Assembly (NCBI GenBank): GCA_001599755.1
Contig: BCHX01000004.1
Span: 1,984,001 to 2,048,000, forward strand
DNA length: 64,000 nt
Direction: 5' to 3'
Source: Gliomastix tumulicola
Taxonomy: Eukaryota; Ascomycota; Sordariomycetes; Hypocreales; Bionectriaceae
The notes under the pieces were generated by a model, which did not search any database, had not been told where the DNA came from, and saw nothing but the letters and a program-made list of their open reading frames with translations. A program made the translations under genes and the position numbers. Below are positions 44,820 to 57,544 of this stretch, piece by piece; the first letter of the stretch is position 1, and every line of letters begins with the position of its first letter.

Positions 44820-47579
44820 TTACCTCGGGCCGCCGAGAGCACTTATCCTGGCGCCAGAGGGACGCTGGATGAGCGACTCGGTGTGCTTGGTGACGACACC
44901 GTGCTCGTGGGCACCGCCGTGGTCACTGCGGGCATCCTCGAACTCCTCGTCGTCCTCGACGATCTTGGTGGGGATGTCGTCGCGGGCCATGAACTGCTGG
45001 CTCGAGCGCTCGGGCGTCGTGGCCGTGGAGGCGTACGACATGGCCGTGCTGCTCCGGTTGGGGATCAGGTCCGGAGTAGGAGGGATGCTCGAGGCGCGTC
45101 CAGAAGGGTGGAGGAGGCTGCTATCATCGCCCGTCTCCGAGGTGGCAGCAGAGTGGCCGTCCTCGCTATGGGCGGTCGACAGGGTGCTGCTGCGGCGGTT
45201 GCCGCGGATCTCGGCGTCCTGAGCCAGCTGGAGGCTCTCGACGGCAGCCTGGCACTGCTCGGCGATGTTGCGTACGATGTGCGCGATGGCGTCCGTCTTG
45301 TCCTTAAGATGACGGTCGGCGACATCGATGAAGCTCGACGCAGAGAGGCGCTTGGAGCCACGAGAGGCAGGCTTGAGAGTGCCCTTCTCGCTCGTCGCGG
45401 TGGGGCTGTCCTGGCTAGCCTCGTAGTCCTCATCCTCCTCCTCGTCATAGACGGTCTGCTCAATCTCGTTAAGCAGCTCGTCGGGCCGGGTGAGGGTCTG
45501 GATGAGGTGCTCCATGTGGTGGCTCTGGCCACCAACCAGGCTGCGGAGGTGAAGCACGACACGGCGGGCCTCATCGCGCTGGCGCAGGATGGTGGTGTTG
45601 GTGTTCTGGAGCTGAGCCAGCTCGCGCTTGTTCTTCTTGCGCTCGCGCTCGAGCTCCTCCGCAATCTCCTGCTGGAGGACGAGAGCCTCGAGAGCATCAT
45701 CCCTCTGCTTCTCGGTACCAGTGAGACGAACAGAAAGACGAGCGTTATCGTCCTTCTGTTGGTCAATGAGACCAGCCAAGCGTCGGTTCTCCTTCTTATG
45801 GTTCTCGATCTTGATCTTGAGGTCCTGGGTCTCCTTGGTCAACTGCTCAGCAAAGGCCTGGAACTTGAGGAACTGCTGCTTCCAGCTCTCGAGCTCCTCG
45901 ACCAGGTAGTTGTTGCGCTTGTTGACCTTGTTGAGCTCGGTATCCATGCGGCCCTTCAGGTTGATGAAGTCCTGCCAGGCCTCGAGGGCGTCACGAGAGT
46001 ACTGGTTGCGCTCGCGCACAATCTCATTCAGGTGACGCATGGAGACCTTGGTCATGAGAGGCTTCTTCTGGGCTCCGCCAAAGACAGCCTTGATGCCAGT
46101 GTTGCGGCCAATCTTCTCACAGACGTGGTCCATGACAGCCATGACGGGGTCCTGGTTCCACCACTCAGGATCCTGGACCGACTCAACCTCACCGCGCATA
46201 ACGATGATCTGGCCGGCAGGAATAAGCTTGCCACCCCCGTAGGCAGATCGGAGGTGCTGGGGAACGCCTGACGGTGTGATATCGCCATTCAGGGCCTGTG
46301 TGAGTCGGGTAACGAACTTGTTCCTCTGGTTGGGGGACAGAGCTGTGGGAGGGTTAGAGGTGAGAACGAAGTTCCGGTCGAGGTCGACAACCAGAGCGTC
46401 GGTGGGAGCAGTGAAGAGCGAGCGGCACTCAGCAGTGACACCCAAAATGTAGGGGCCAGGCTCCTGAGTCAGCTCCTGGGCATGACGGGCGTGGACGACG
46501 GGGACATAGAGGCCACTCCACTCATACACGCGCACGCAGTACCGAATAGTCTCGGCAGCCATCGTCAGCATGGCAGGGTAGTGGCTGACGAAGATGATAC
46601 GGCGAGTGGGAGAGATGGCGGCCTCGATGACACCAACAATGTTGGGAATCGACAAGCAGGCAAACAGCGGCCACATGGCGAAGTTCTGGAAGCCCGTTGG
46701 CGACGAAGGAAACTGGTAGCACAGGGCATAGTCCTTCATGTCGATGCGCACCAGATCGTTGAGACGCGGGGCGGGGAAGCTGAGGATGCGGGAGACCTCC
46801 TCAGCATGGAAAAGGTTGGTAGCCTTGTTCCAGTGAATCCACATTCCACGGAGGTAGTCGCCCAGGAGGTTGTACAGAGGGTACCGCGAGAGGAACGACA
46901 GGCAGTAGGGGATCCAGTAGGTCTCGTCGGGGTTGTCATAGTAGTCGGTCTCGGTCCTCTTTCGAAGGTCGCGGATGGTCTCGGCCCTCTTCTCATCGGC
47001 CCGCGACCAGACTCGCAGGCTGATACCATACAGAGTGTGAGAAGAGTCCTGCTGGAGGACGAAGGCGTGGTGCACGCAATGGGGCTGGCTTCGACCGGTG
47101 CAGATTTCAACATCGTGGGGGAAGCAAGCCTACCGCGTGTTAGCAACATTGGAATCGACAATCAATGGTTTTCATCAGGTCCTGCTTACCTTCATAGCGG
47201 CATGGAGAGCTCGGGCAATCTCGTTGTCCTGCTCGAGCCTGGGGCTGCTACCCAGAATCTCGGGAAGCCAGAACTGGCCAACAGCACCCTTCATGTGGCC
47301 AATCTTGCCCTGAGAGGGAGCGGGCGCCTTGACCCATTGCGACGGCTCGCGGCCAACACCACAGACCATATACGCATGAGTAAGGGTCTTGGGCGTGCGC
47401 TGCTGGGGCTTCGAGGCGAGTGTTCCAGGAACCGGCTGGGTGATGCGAGAGTGAAGCGAAGAGGTCCGGCTCGGAATCAACAGGTTGTCGGGGGCCTGGT
47501 CGCGAGTGCTGGGCCGGCCATCACGGTCGCTCGTCCTCGGACGGGTGAAGGAGGTGTGCGTGCTGAGCGAGGGAGCCAT
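44820..47579 (-). CDS. DENN (AEX-3) domain protein with coiled coil (899 aa)
   Basis: DENN proteins act as exchange factors for Rab-type GTPases in membrane traffic. Exon 1 (47579-47190) and exon 2 (47129-44820) flank a 60 bp intron (GTAAGC...TAG); the join reads AAMK-ACFPHDVEICTGR. The N-terminal uDENN part (about 70-180) holds HAYMVCGVGREPSQW and HHAFVLQQDSSHTLYGISL. The central DENN part (about 200-400) holds IPNIVGVIEAAISPTRRIIFVS and a hydrophobic MLTMAAETIRYCVRVYEW. A dDENN-like region follows (TALSPNQRNKFVTRLTQAL). From about 500 to 680 a long heptad-rich coiled coil occurs, then a disordered Ser/Thr-rich tail ending SALGGPR. Which GTPase it serves cannot be read from sequence. It is convergent with the AIG2-like gene. 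Confidence 0.88.
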
Positions 47580-50082
47580 GGTGAAGTTGTTGCAGCTAAG
47601 AGAAGCGTTCTCTAAGTGGGCTGGTTTCGTTCACTCGAGGACTGGCTCAAGCGGCCATCTGACGAGTCCAAGAAACAGGCCTCGATGATGATGGTCGAAG
47701 CAACCGAGAAGACTATTGGAGAAGTTGGCGTGGGCGAGAAGAGAAGGAGGGGAGGGGCCAAGAAGGGGAAAGGGAAAAGGAGAAGAAGAGAAGAAGTGGA
47801 AAGACTGGAAAGGGTACGAAGTACCACACACACGGGTAGGAAACAAGAGAGAGCGTGTGTCGAGCGGAGTTCTCGCGCAAGCAGAGGAGAGCGAGCAGAG
47901 AGCAGAAAGGGGACGGGATGGACGAGGTCTGCTTCCCCGTCAGAGCTACTTGCAGTGCCTTGTCCGTATCCGTGCAAGCAGCAGGTCACTGCTGAAGCAG
48001 CCCGTCAGGGGAAACCCTCCAGGGCTCCAGGTACCTTGCAGCCAGAAGGTGGGGCACCTCCAGGGGATTCCCACCCGAGAGGTGGCCCGTGCTCCCCTCC
48101 AAGGCCGCTATCACCGTGACGGCCTAACCCGCTCGGGACTCGTGCATGGAGTTTAGGGTACCTTGACTTTAGGCATGGCCGCTACCGTTTCAAAGGTCTC
48201 TAATACTCCCGTCGGGGACTAAACCATGCACAATCTTGGGCGATGCTTGGGGGTCGCGCACCATGAAATTTCGAGCACCCTCACCCACGGCATCTCATCA
48301 CTGCTGCCAGTCCAATCAATGGGCTGGTGCCTCAGTCAGCAGGCTCTTCGGCACTCCGAGCTGCCCAATTCATCAAGCCTGTTTGTTGGTCGTACGAATG
48401 TTCCAGCGTGGCGTCCTCCTCGCCTGGCCGTCCCGCCCACCAACGCACGCTTAGGCCCTGCCACAGTTCAATAGTATTGATACTATCACTTCGGTTCCTT
48501 GAACAGGAGCTGGAACAGAGTGACAGAAAGGCAATATAGGCCAGCTGAGTGATAATTGACGCACGATGCGACTTCAACCTCCGGATGTCACTACCCAACT
48601 CGCTGGCCTCTCCCGGTCACATTCTCCACAAGAGATAGGGACAACAGACAGGGGGCTGAATTTTTCTTCTTCTTCTCGTCGTCCTCACTTTGTCTTGGTG
48701 AAGTGCCCCTAGACAAGGTGACATGGTGCTGGCTGATTGAAGGAGGTCCAAGCGGGGGACCCATTTTGTGGGAAATTGAAATTGCCCGGCGATCCAGAGG
48801 AGCAACACACTTTTTTTTTTTACTGGGAACTCCGTCACCTTTGCCCGAAATCGAGACTCTGAGAGGCCCAGGCGGATGGGCGGGCGGCGGGAGCTTGGAC
48901 TCGTGTTGCGTCTGGGTTCCGTTCCCATTGTCAGTGTGTCAATGCAGGCGGAATGACCCAGTCAGCTTCTGTGACATGGCTCGTCTGGACTGCCTGATAA
49001 GTCACCTGTGACAGAGCGTGTGTCTGAACTGCCGAGATATAGGCAGGCCGTCGCGAGTCAAGTCAGAGTCAAGTCAAAACCAGCAACAACACCCTTGATC
49101 CCTCCCAAGCTCGTAAACAGGAACCATGCGGGTGACAAGAAAGAACAGAGCAAGAAAGGAAGAAGTGACAGGCACCAGGTCTCGTCTCTCCCCCTGACCC
49201 CGGCAGGGCTCCACGACCGGGAGCGTTTCATATCGAGGGCCTCCCCCTGCGCGTGTTGGTCCACCCGGCAAGGTCCTATGCGGATATGAGCTACAGTGCA
49301 CGTGTGGACGGTGGTCCTCCAGAGGGCCCTGCAGCGAAGGGAAAACGCGTTCTCGTACAGTGGGAAGGCTGGGAATGCACGCTGTCCTTGTCCGGCCCTG
49401 CTGCCCTCGTGTTCGTGGTCCGTGGGGCTCATGTCAGATTATAGGCGGGCTGGGCTGGGCTGGTGATGGTCGACGAGGGCTGTCGTTTGCCTAGCGAGGA
49501 TTGATCGTCATTGTGGAAATGAATCGCACTGTCGGCAGTCACCTTTCCCAGCTGATTGACCACAGTGTGACACCCGACGCGTGGCTGCTCCGACGGCTTG
49601 GGCTGACGGTCAAGGATTGGACAAACCTCGTGTCATTGGCGACTTCCAGAACATTACGGATTTTTTTTCCTCCCAGCCACCAGGGCCTTTTTTTCTTGTC
49701 ATGATGCAATGATTGCAAGATTACGGAGTGCGTGTGTGCTTGGATACCGCACAGTCCCCGTGGGACGGAGGCGCTCGCCCTGAAGAATGAGCTCCCCAAC
49801 ATTTTGCCGCAGCAGGGGGAAAGCAAGATGCGAGTCTCCACGGGCAAGGTGATCATCCGTTGGAGGTAGAGTGGGAGTCCTGGATAGCTACCGCCATGGC
49901 CGTCTTAATGGCGGCGAGGCCCAAGAGCGCATGATGACTGAATATTATTCAATCTCGTCTATCAAGCCGGGAGGCTATGCTCACCGGAAGGCAAACACGG
50001 GGTATGCAAACAATCCAATCCACCCATGGACAACAACCCGGACGCCACGCTCATGCCCCTTCTCTGAGATGGAATGCGACTA
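47580..50082. other. 2.5 kb gene-free interval upstream of the DENN gene
   Basis: Promoter side of the DENN gene and 3' flank of the amidotransferase gene. A purine-rich stretch (GA-rich on plus, near 47720-47900) borders the DENN start, which means a CT-rich leader on the transcribed strand. T runs occur near 48812 and 49660. No coding frame stands out. Confidence 0.5.
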
Positions 50083-51038
50083 TTACAGGTCACCGCTGAG
50101 CAGGAACCGCCAGATGACAGCCGACACCAGCACCCCGTCGTGCGCCTTCTCCGCCCTCGACAGGCCCGACTGGAACAGATCGTCGCCGAAGATGCCCTGC
50201 TCCCGGCGCGCGTTGAGGATGCTCGACATGATGAAGCCGCTGAACTCCGGGTGCGCCTGCACGGAGATGACGCGATGCGGGATGTAGAGGCCCTGGACGT
50301 CGCATACGGGGCTGTGGCCCAGGTTGACGGCACCCTCGGGGACGCCTGTCACAATGTCACGGTGCATCTGGTGCAGTGCCTGACGGGTGTTAGTCAACGT
50401 GAGCTGTGTACTCGGCACTGCTGCTGCTGAAAGGGGACAGTAGTATCGGGTGCTCGACTCACTAGCTTGTCGACGCCGAATATCTTCCGGCCGTCGTCTG
50501 TCAGGTTGATCTGGTCGACGGACACCTCCCATCCTATCGTGCTCCTCTGGACTGGTGTGCCGAGGGCGCGGGCGATGATCTGGTGGCCGAAGCAGATGCC
50601 CACGATGGGCTTCTGTGTGTCCTGGTATAGACTGCGGACGTAGTCGACCAACCGCAGTATCCAGGGGTGGTCCTCGAAGGCGTTGTGTTCTAGTAGATGT
50701 CCCGAGGTCAGACAAAGCCTTGTTTCTACGTGTGCAGCTTCCCTCTACCCAAACCCCCTCACATCTTCCCCGGACATTCTCCCCAGAAACAGTCAGCACT
50801 TACTGCTCCCCGTCAGTATCACCGAGTCAATCTCATCCGGACTCGGCAGAGCTCCGAGGTCGACCATGTTCGACTTGATGACGTGCAGCTCGACCTCCTC
50901 GCCCCCGCTCTCCTGGCGGTACTTGTCCAGGCCATGCCGCAGGAAGGCCTCGAATATCTGGCCGTAGTTGCCAAGCTTGTCGAGGACGGCGGGGACGGGT
51001 GTGTCACACTCGAGGACGGCGATGGTGTGTTTGCGCAT
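50083..51038 (-). CDS. Class I glutamine amidotransferase-like protein (252 aa)
   Basis: A stand-alone GATase1-fold protein of the GMP-synthase-like type. Exons are 51038-50804, 50689-50463 and 50379-50083; the joins read LTGSKHNAFEDHPW and VDKLALHQMHRD. The catalytic triad is visible: Cys111 in the nucleophile elbow GICFGHQ, and His197 with Glu199 in VQAHPEFSG. The oxyanion region ILTGS precedes it. Members of this family hydrolyse gamma-glutamyl bonds or supply ammonia to partner enzymes, but no synthase domain is fused or adjacent. The substrate is therefore unknown. Introns of 114 and 83 bp are relatively long for this window. Confidence 0.87.
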
Positions 51039-54000
51039 GGCGGGCGGGCGAGACGGAGTGGGGTGTGGGGGCTGTGAGGACGGATAGTGACAATATGTTG
51101 CTTGTGCTCCTTTGACGGATACGTATATGCCTGGGGGGGTGGTGTGGACGTGGTGGCTGTGTGTGTGAGTGTTTGTGTATCTCTGTGATATGAGTGAGTG
51201 GTGAGTGCCCAGATTTCCGATATCGCCAGTCGGAGACTCCTGCCCCGCGCATCGTCACTTTGCGGACTTTGGGTCCCGATAATCCCCACCCGCACCTGCT
51301 CCCCGTCTCTGCGTCTTGATCTTCGGAGCCGAGAGTCTCGAAGGAAAGGCCTCTCCTCCGGGTTTCTTATCGAGTTGGTTAACCCAGTGTCTCTGGTCTA
51401 CAGCTTACCTGAACTCACGTACATAGTAACCACATCTAATAAAGCCGCGCCGGTCCGTCTAGAAGAAAAGCGACAGCCACTGGTCGCTGCCCCTCCGAAT
51501 GACACGAGTCTGGCAGGTTATGTTGCAATCGGCATCGCATTGCTGCAGCTTCACGGCACAAACGTCCCCTCCAGCGTTGCATAGTACACAGCAACCCAGG
51601 TCTTTCCGTGGTATGCGGCAGCTGTCCCCCCGACACCCGGCAACAGTGCGCCGTCTCCTTGCTTCAGCGTAGGATGGCGTCTTGCCTTCCGACGGACTTG
51701 AGACTTGATACTCTTCCCCCTCTTCTCAAGTGCCGGGTGCTGCTCATCGAACGCATGAATTGATCTGGGGACGGATGACGTCGAGAAAGGAGGGGGAACT
51801 TGCTTTTTTGGTTACACGTTCACACCATCACGGACACATCCCTCACCACCGAGCCGTCCCAGGCGCAGTGTGCCACGACCTGGGGGACGGCATCGCGGGG
51901 GAAGTCGCGGGGGGGGAAGCAGCTAGAATGTGAATTGCAATCGAGGGCCATCAGGAAGGAGTCGAGGTGTGGTCGCTTTGCGTCGCAGTTTGCTACCGTC
52001 ACCGTTGCAGTCATCCACCACACCACACCACTTCTCCGACTTTCCCTGTATATATTGCTTGCGTGATTCATCGAATCACTTTTGCCTCGAACACGAAGGA
52101 CCGGTCAGGTCACCATTGCGGCCGGTGGTGTGGAAAGCCATTGTCGAATCATATTGCGCAGCTGGACTCCCACTTCAATAATTGACATGTGAAGTGTGGC
52201 TGGTGCGGGCATTGGAAGTGGTCACTGCTCCACTCCCCCTACGATGTTATTCCGGAAGTCTTCCTTGCCGGTCGCTACCTACTAGCGATGCTACCATGCT
52301 AATGTACTTGTGCGTGCATGGAAATTCACAGGCAGCTTGGAGGCGGTGGACCTCGTTCAAGAGCCGCCGAGCGTCTGCCAGTTCGAGGCTCCTGCAAACC
52401 ACTCTGGAGATGCAGCTGCAGCTGCAGCTGCAAGAGACAAGACAAACGTTCGAACGCCGAGGATCCGCTCCCACACCCTTTCGCCGCACCTCGGGATCGG
52501 AACCGGTGACCGTTGGCGGGCTTTTCCCAAGGCCTGATTTCCCCCCCCCCTTCTTCGCCGAGACAAATAATTCGCTTCGGCCTTCCGAGGTCTCGGGCAT
52601 GAGGCGAAAAGAAGAAAGAGAAATGCGTACAAGGGACTGAGTCGGAGAGTCTGCCCCCCTGCCAGTTCAAATTCTCCGACGTGCGAAGGGGTCCTCTCGA
52701 TTTGCCGCGGTGAGTGGCCGGGGCCCAGGGTAGCGACACGCTGGGAGGAATCCTTTGGAAAAAAGAGGATGCGGTGTATACTAGGTTAGTAGTTATGGGT
52801 GTTCGCTCTGCTTGCTTTATTTTCCCACCAATGTGTGGTGAAAGACTGCCAGCGCATCTTGCTCGAAGACAGAGCAACCACGTTATAGTGGGTTGGCGAC
52901 ATCTGATAATAGACGCGCACTACTCATGGATCCCGAGCTCCGCGGCCATGGGAGTACATCAGCAGCCGCGTTGTTTGTCGACCTTTTGTATAGTGGATTT
53001 GCTGGTGTCGATAGATAAAGAGCTGACCCCGTGGGTCAAAGGAAGGGAGGACGGAATTCCCGTTGGTGGGAGCCGGAGCAGAGGATGACCAAATATTCGG
53101 GGAAAGCAGGCATTCCCAATTGTCTTGGTTGCGTGGTGGTGTTGGTTCTATCCAAGATGCATCTAGAGTGATCAGCCAGGGTGTCAATACGGCGGCAATG
53201 GCAGGAGGGGGAGCTGGACTGTCACAGTGACATTCACATGCAGCGTTCTTCTGCTTACGATACCTTGATGTCGATGCAACGGTCGCAGCAGCAGTGGCCT
53301 CCCAAGCTGTCAGCATCCCTTCATATATACGAAACTCACTGCAAGGTTGGTTGGTGGCTTTTCCCCTCAAATTACGCTGTCTCTGCCACCAATATCAGAA
53401 AAACGCCAGAATACCATTTGGGCAACATTCACGTGTAAAACAGACGAATTGAGAGAAATACCTGCTTTTTCCATGCTACGCGTATCGAGACTGCGTGCCG
53501 ATCCCCTGCATGACGCATTCCGTCGCGATAAACGAGAGAGAGAGAGCCCACGCTCTACGAGAGATTAGACACGGATGGGTTGCCGGGCTTGGAATGGGAG
53601 GAACCGGGATGGCGGCTTGGCCAAGGCATTCCAGATCGGCGAGGGATTGTGTGTGTTTTTTTCCTGTTAACTTTTTTTCCTTGCTTCCTTCTGCTTCTTC
53701 TTCGCCATAATTCTCTTCGTCCATGGGGGCAATCACATGCCAAAAAACGAAAGATGCGATGCAGCCCCACATCTGTGGCTGGTGTACTGGCGGCCCCACT
53801 TGTCGTCACATCCCACCAGAGGTCCCCCTCCCTCCCTTGCAGGTTTGCAGGTTCCCTGCAGGCTGAGAGGCTCCCTGAAGCCTGTGCCTAAGAATATAGT
53901 GCCAGAGCCTAAAACCTGCGCGCCCAGCAGGTTCGTAGATAACGGAGATCCGAGTAGGCGCTTTGCATGTGCTTTCGTCGCTCGCTCGTCAGAGCCGGAG

Positions 54001-54696
54001 CAAATGGCGAGCCGCTGCTGAGAGCTCCAGAGAGAACAGCTGCCACGAGTCAGGCAGTAAACATGTGGCGCCACAGATAGCTGCTGCAAGAGGGAGAGGG
54101 AGAGGGAAAAATACACGTGAAGAACGAGCCAGGGAGAGAGAGGGACGCACGCACGCCCCTCCCTGACACCTCAATCTACCTAGCCCAACAGCCTGGGCCA
54201 ACAGGCTCGTTATTGACATATGAGTGCTCCATGGATCATCACCACCATTTCGCAATCCCAGTACGTATCTTGTGGCGCAACAGAAGCACAAAGTATCCTC
54301 TCACACACACATACCACACACGTAAAGCGCCCATGTCCTTTTTAGCCCGTGGTGCGCCCATCTTCCCTTCCTTTCCTTCCCATCCCCCTTCTTCTTCCTC
54401 TCCCCTTATCTTTCTGCCTACCTGTCTCCAGGCTAATCTAGACGAGCTTCCAAACCATCCATACCCTCTTATCATCCCTCCCCCTCCCACCAACTTAACC
54501 TTTCGACTTACCTACCTACCACACTGTTGCTCTTCCCTCTAGACAGCTCCGTCATCTGTCCGTTGTCTACTTTCGTCTCGCAAATCAATCGATCGCCGGT
54601 GTTTTTAAACTCCTGCGCTTGCGCCTGATCACGCCTTATCTGCCGAAGCAAACGTATAACCTGCACAGCTTCACCCACCTACACACAAACATCACA
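51039..54696. other. 3.7 kb divergent intergenic region, amidotransferase / CAP20-like gene
   Basis: It contains both promoters. Close to the CAP20-like start the plus strand is CT-rich (54340-54540), typical of strong fungal promoters. TGCAGC/GCTGCA units repeat near 52411-52432. No coding frame with family similarity. Confidence 0.5.
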
Positions 54697-55369
54697 ATGT
54701 CTGCCCCTCAAGTTAACGGCGACCTGCCCAATGCCTCGCACACCTCTGCGTTTGTCCAGGTGAGTCCCGCGATCAAAGAATTCGCAGTCGCGATATGGCT
54801 TCGTCTCTATCCCACTACTATGTGTACGCCCGACTAACACACACAACCCCCCCGGTGAACAGCACCTGCTAGACTACCCCCTCGTCAGCGACGGCGTCCA
54901 CACCTTCAAGGCCAACGAGTACGGCCAGCGCTCCCTCCAGCTCGGCGACTCGGCCTACAAGACCCTCCAGGACAGGCTCTTCCCCTGGCTCGCCAAGCCG
55001 TACGAGTACGTCTCGCCCTACGTCGCGCAGGCCGACTCCTTCGGCGACAAGACGCTCGGCCGCCTCGACGAGCGCTTCCCCATCGTCAAGAAGCCCACCA
55101 GCGAGCTCTACAGCGACACCAAGGGCCTCGTGCTGTTCCCCTACAACAAGGGGCTCGAGGGCCGCGACCACGTCTTCGAGGTCTACGCCGCCGAGTTCAA
55201 GAAGGGCAGCGGCGAGGAGGGCGCCAAGCCCGGCATCGTCGTCTACGGGCGCGCGGCCGTGGCCACGGCTCTCGTCGTGAGCAACGAGACCCTGAGCTGG
55301 ATCAGCAGCTTCCTGACGGCCAAGAAGGCCCAGGCTGCCAACGCTGTCAACGAGAAGGTCAACCAGTAG
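54697..55369 (+). CDS. cap20: CAP20-like perilipin (lipid-droplet protein, 189 aa)
   Basis: The family coats lipid droplets; CAP20 of Colletotrichum and its orthologs are linked to lipid storage and appressorium turgor. Exon 1 (54697-54759) encodes MSAPQVNGDLPNASHTSAFVQ. After a 103 bp intron, exon 2 (54863-55369) begins HLLDYPLVSDGVHTFKANEYG, the conserved start of these proteins. Central blocks AYKTLQDRLFPWLAKPYEYVSPYV and RFPIVKKPTSELYSDTKGLVLFP match the perilipin-like pattern. The protein has no signal peptide or strong TM helix, as expected for an amphipathic droplet binder. Presence of this gene does not itself prove a pathogenic life style, since saprotrophs also have it. Confidence 0.88.
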
Positions 55370-57544
55370 AGTGGTTACCTATGATGGCGCCGTTGGGGGT
55401 GGGGAGGAAGGAAGGAAGGAAAGATGAAAAAAGCAATCGGGCAGGCGGATGACTGTTTCTTCTGCTTCTTTTCCTTGTCCTCTTTTCTTGAAATTGGTTT
55501 CTGATTCTCTTCGCTGTCATTATTGTCCTTGGTCTTCTCTTTTGTTCCACGGCGTGCTGTTTTTGTTCTTGTTCTGGAGGATAGGCTGGGAATTTCCGAT
55601 ATGCATGACATATATTTACTTATACCCTTCTTACCGACTCTCTTGACGACCTCGGGCGATGCAAATGTTTGTCTGTATGGCTAGTGGCGGGATACCGGCC
55701 CTATGTCCAGCTCCTCCCGGAGCAACGTCACCGTTCACGGAGCAGGGACCACGCGGGCGCCTCTCGGCCGTGTCACCCAGGTCGAGGTGGCGCCTCGGAG
55801 AAGCTCGTGCTCTAGAGCCTGGCGCGTGCTTTGTTGGCTCCGGTCCCTTGGTGCGCCTCGCCAGGCTGTTGGTCACCATCGTCAGAGTACACCTACCCGG
55901 TAGTTGGGTACAGTCCCGTTGGGAGCCGCTTGCTGGGAACGAGACAGAAACGAGCCGCTCCCGAGATCTCACCGTCGACTTGGGGTATCCGTCACTCGTG
56001 CAGGTCACCTCGCTCGGCGAGTTGTATTCGTCCGTCGTAGGCGGTTCGGATGAATTGGGGGAAGCACAGATGGAATCACATCGACAGGCAGATACACGTA
56101 CAAAAGACCTGTCCCTCGTGTTCTTTGGCTTTCTTCGTCTTCTTCTTCGTTTTCCAAAAGTAAGGCACACTACTAATAGAATTATTCCTTTGGCTTCGGC
56201 CTGGTTCATCTGTCAACGTTAGCGGCGGCAACAGTCGGGCTGAAAATCGGTCGAGTTCTGGGCTATGATGTCGATTGCAAGGGATCGGACTTTTTTTCCT
56301 CGATTTTTTCCCTTCTGCTGGTCGGCACGTAGCCTGATGGGTGACTCCATCCTTTTTTGCCTGGGGCTGCTATTGATTGAGTGGGGCCGGGCTTGCTGCC
56401 TCATTGCTTACAAGCAGGCTAGACGCCAAGTTTTCTATGCCCTTCCAATATACGGGCGGTCACGACGTGGTGGGGGCGGCTCAATGGGCGACTTTGCAAT
56501 ACCTCTGGGGGTCGACTTGTCCATGAGGCGGATGACTTGTGAGATCAACAAGGGGTTCAGGTGAGAGTGGAAGGGTTCAAGCAGGCATGAAGGGGCAGGG
56601 CATCACATGCATGGTGCATCATCATGCCATGCCCGCCCAAAACGGACTGTACAAGTGCGGCACGGTCGCAAGGTTTCCAGGTGACTGGTCAGCTGAGAAT
56701 GCAACGGAACAAGAAATACAAAGCCAACAAGAGGCATGAACACATTTTTCGCAGTCAAGAATTCGTGCAGGTAAGATAGATAGATTACCGTGTGACACCA
56801 CCCAGCAGAAAAGGCCGCCCGGAAACTGCTGAGTAGCATCCTTAGCACCGCTGAGTAAGGGTGACAAATCTGCCCCTCTGAGACCCTGAGATCTCCTTTT
56901 GGTAAGCGACTTGCACGCTCAGTCACCCAAGCTGCCGCTCGTCATTGGTATGCTTTGAGTGTCTTTCTCCTCCCGCCCAACCCCCGCTTACGTGTTTACT
57001 TAATATTGTATCCGTATCTTTTGGTTGGTTTTCGGTGCTCATTGGGTGGGACTCTCTCTCTCTGCAAGGCGGCTGGCTACCTGCTCGAAGGGTGTGGTTG
57101 TATGTACCTACCATACAAAATGTGACAAACAAGGTTGGGTAGCCTCTCCCTCCCTTTCTCTCCCCGTCCCGTCCCCCTTATTACCAATGGGACATGGTTC
57201 TTTCTAGCTTCTGCCGGAATCGCAAAGAGTGAGCTATTCGGGGATTCGCCGATACCGATCGCCTGCGTCTGATACGTTGTTCCGCTCGTAGTCTTCTGGT
57301 GGTGTGGGAAGCTTTGCCTATATAGAGCCCCATTCCCTGCATCCAGCCTCGAGGAGCTCTTCTTCTTTTTTCCCCTCCTTCTTTCATTACATCACACACA
57401 CTTACCTACTTATACCCCTCCAGTGAATCCTTCATTCTCATCTGAGAAAGAAAAAACAGAGCTCGCAAGATCAGATCCAGATCACCAAACACCACGACGA
57501 CACCACCTACCTCAAACCTCCCAGCAGCAGACACATCAGACGCC
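55370..57544. other. 2.2 kb intergenic region upstream of pirin
   Basis: Left part is the 3' flank of the CAP20-like gene; right part is the pirin promoter with a TATA at 57319 and a CT-rich leader. Between 55631 and 56222 both strands stay open for about 190 codons with no recognisable domain. Confidence 0.5.
57319..57325 (+). promoter_or_regulatory. TATA-like element of the pirin gene
   Basis: TATATAG about 225 bp upstream of the ATG. It is followed by a CT-rich tract and a CACACACTTACC stretch typical of fungal 5' leaders. Confidence 0.45.

Noticed and set aside
44730..46271. 513-codon plus-strand frame opposite the DENN gene
   Set aside because: Shadow of the coiled-coil region; Leu-rich low-complexity translation without motifs.
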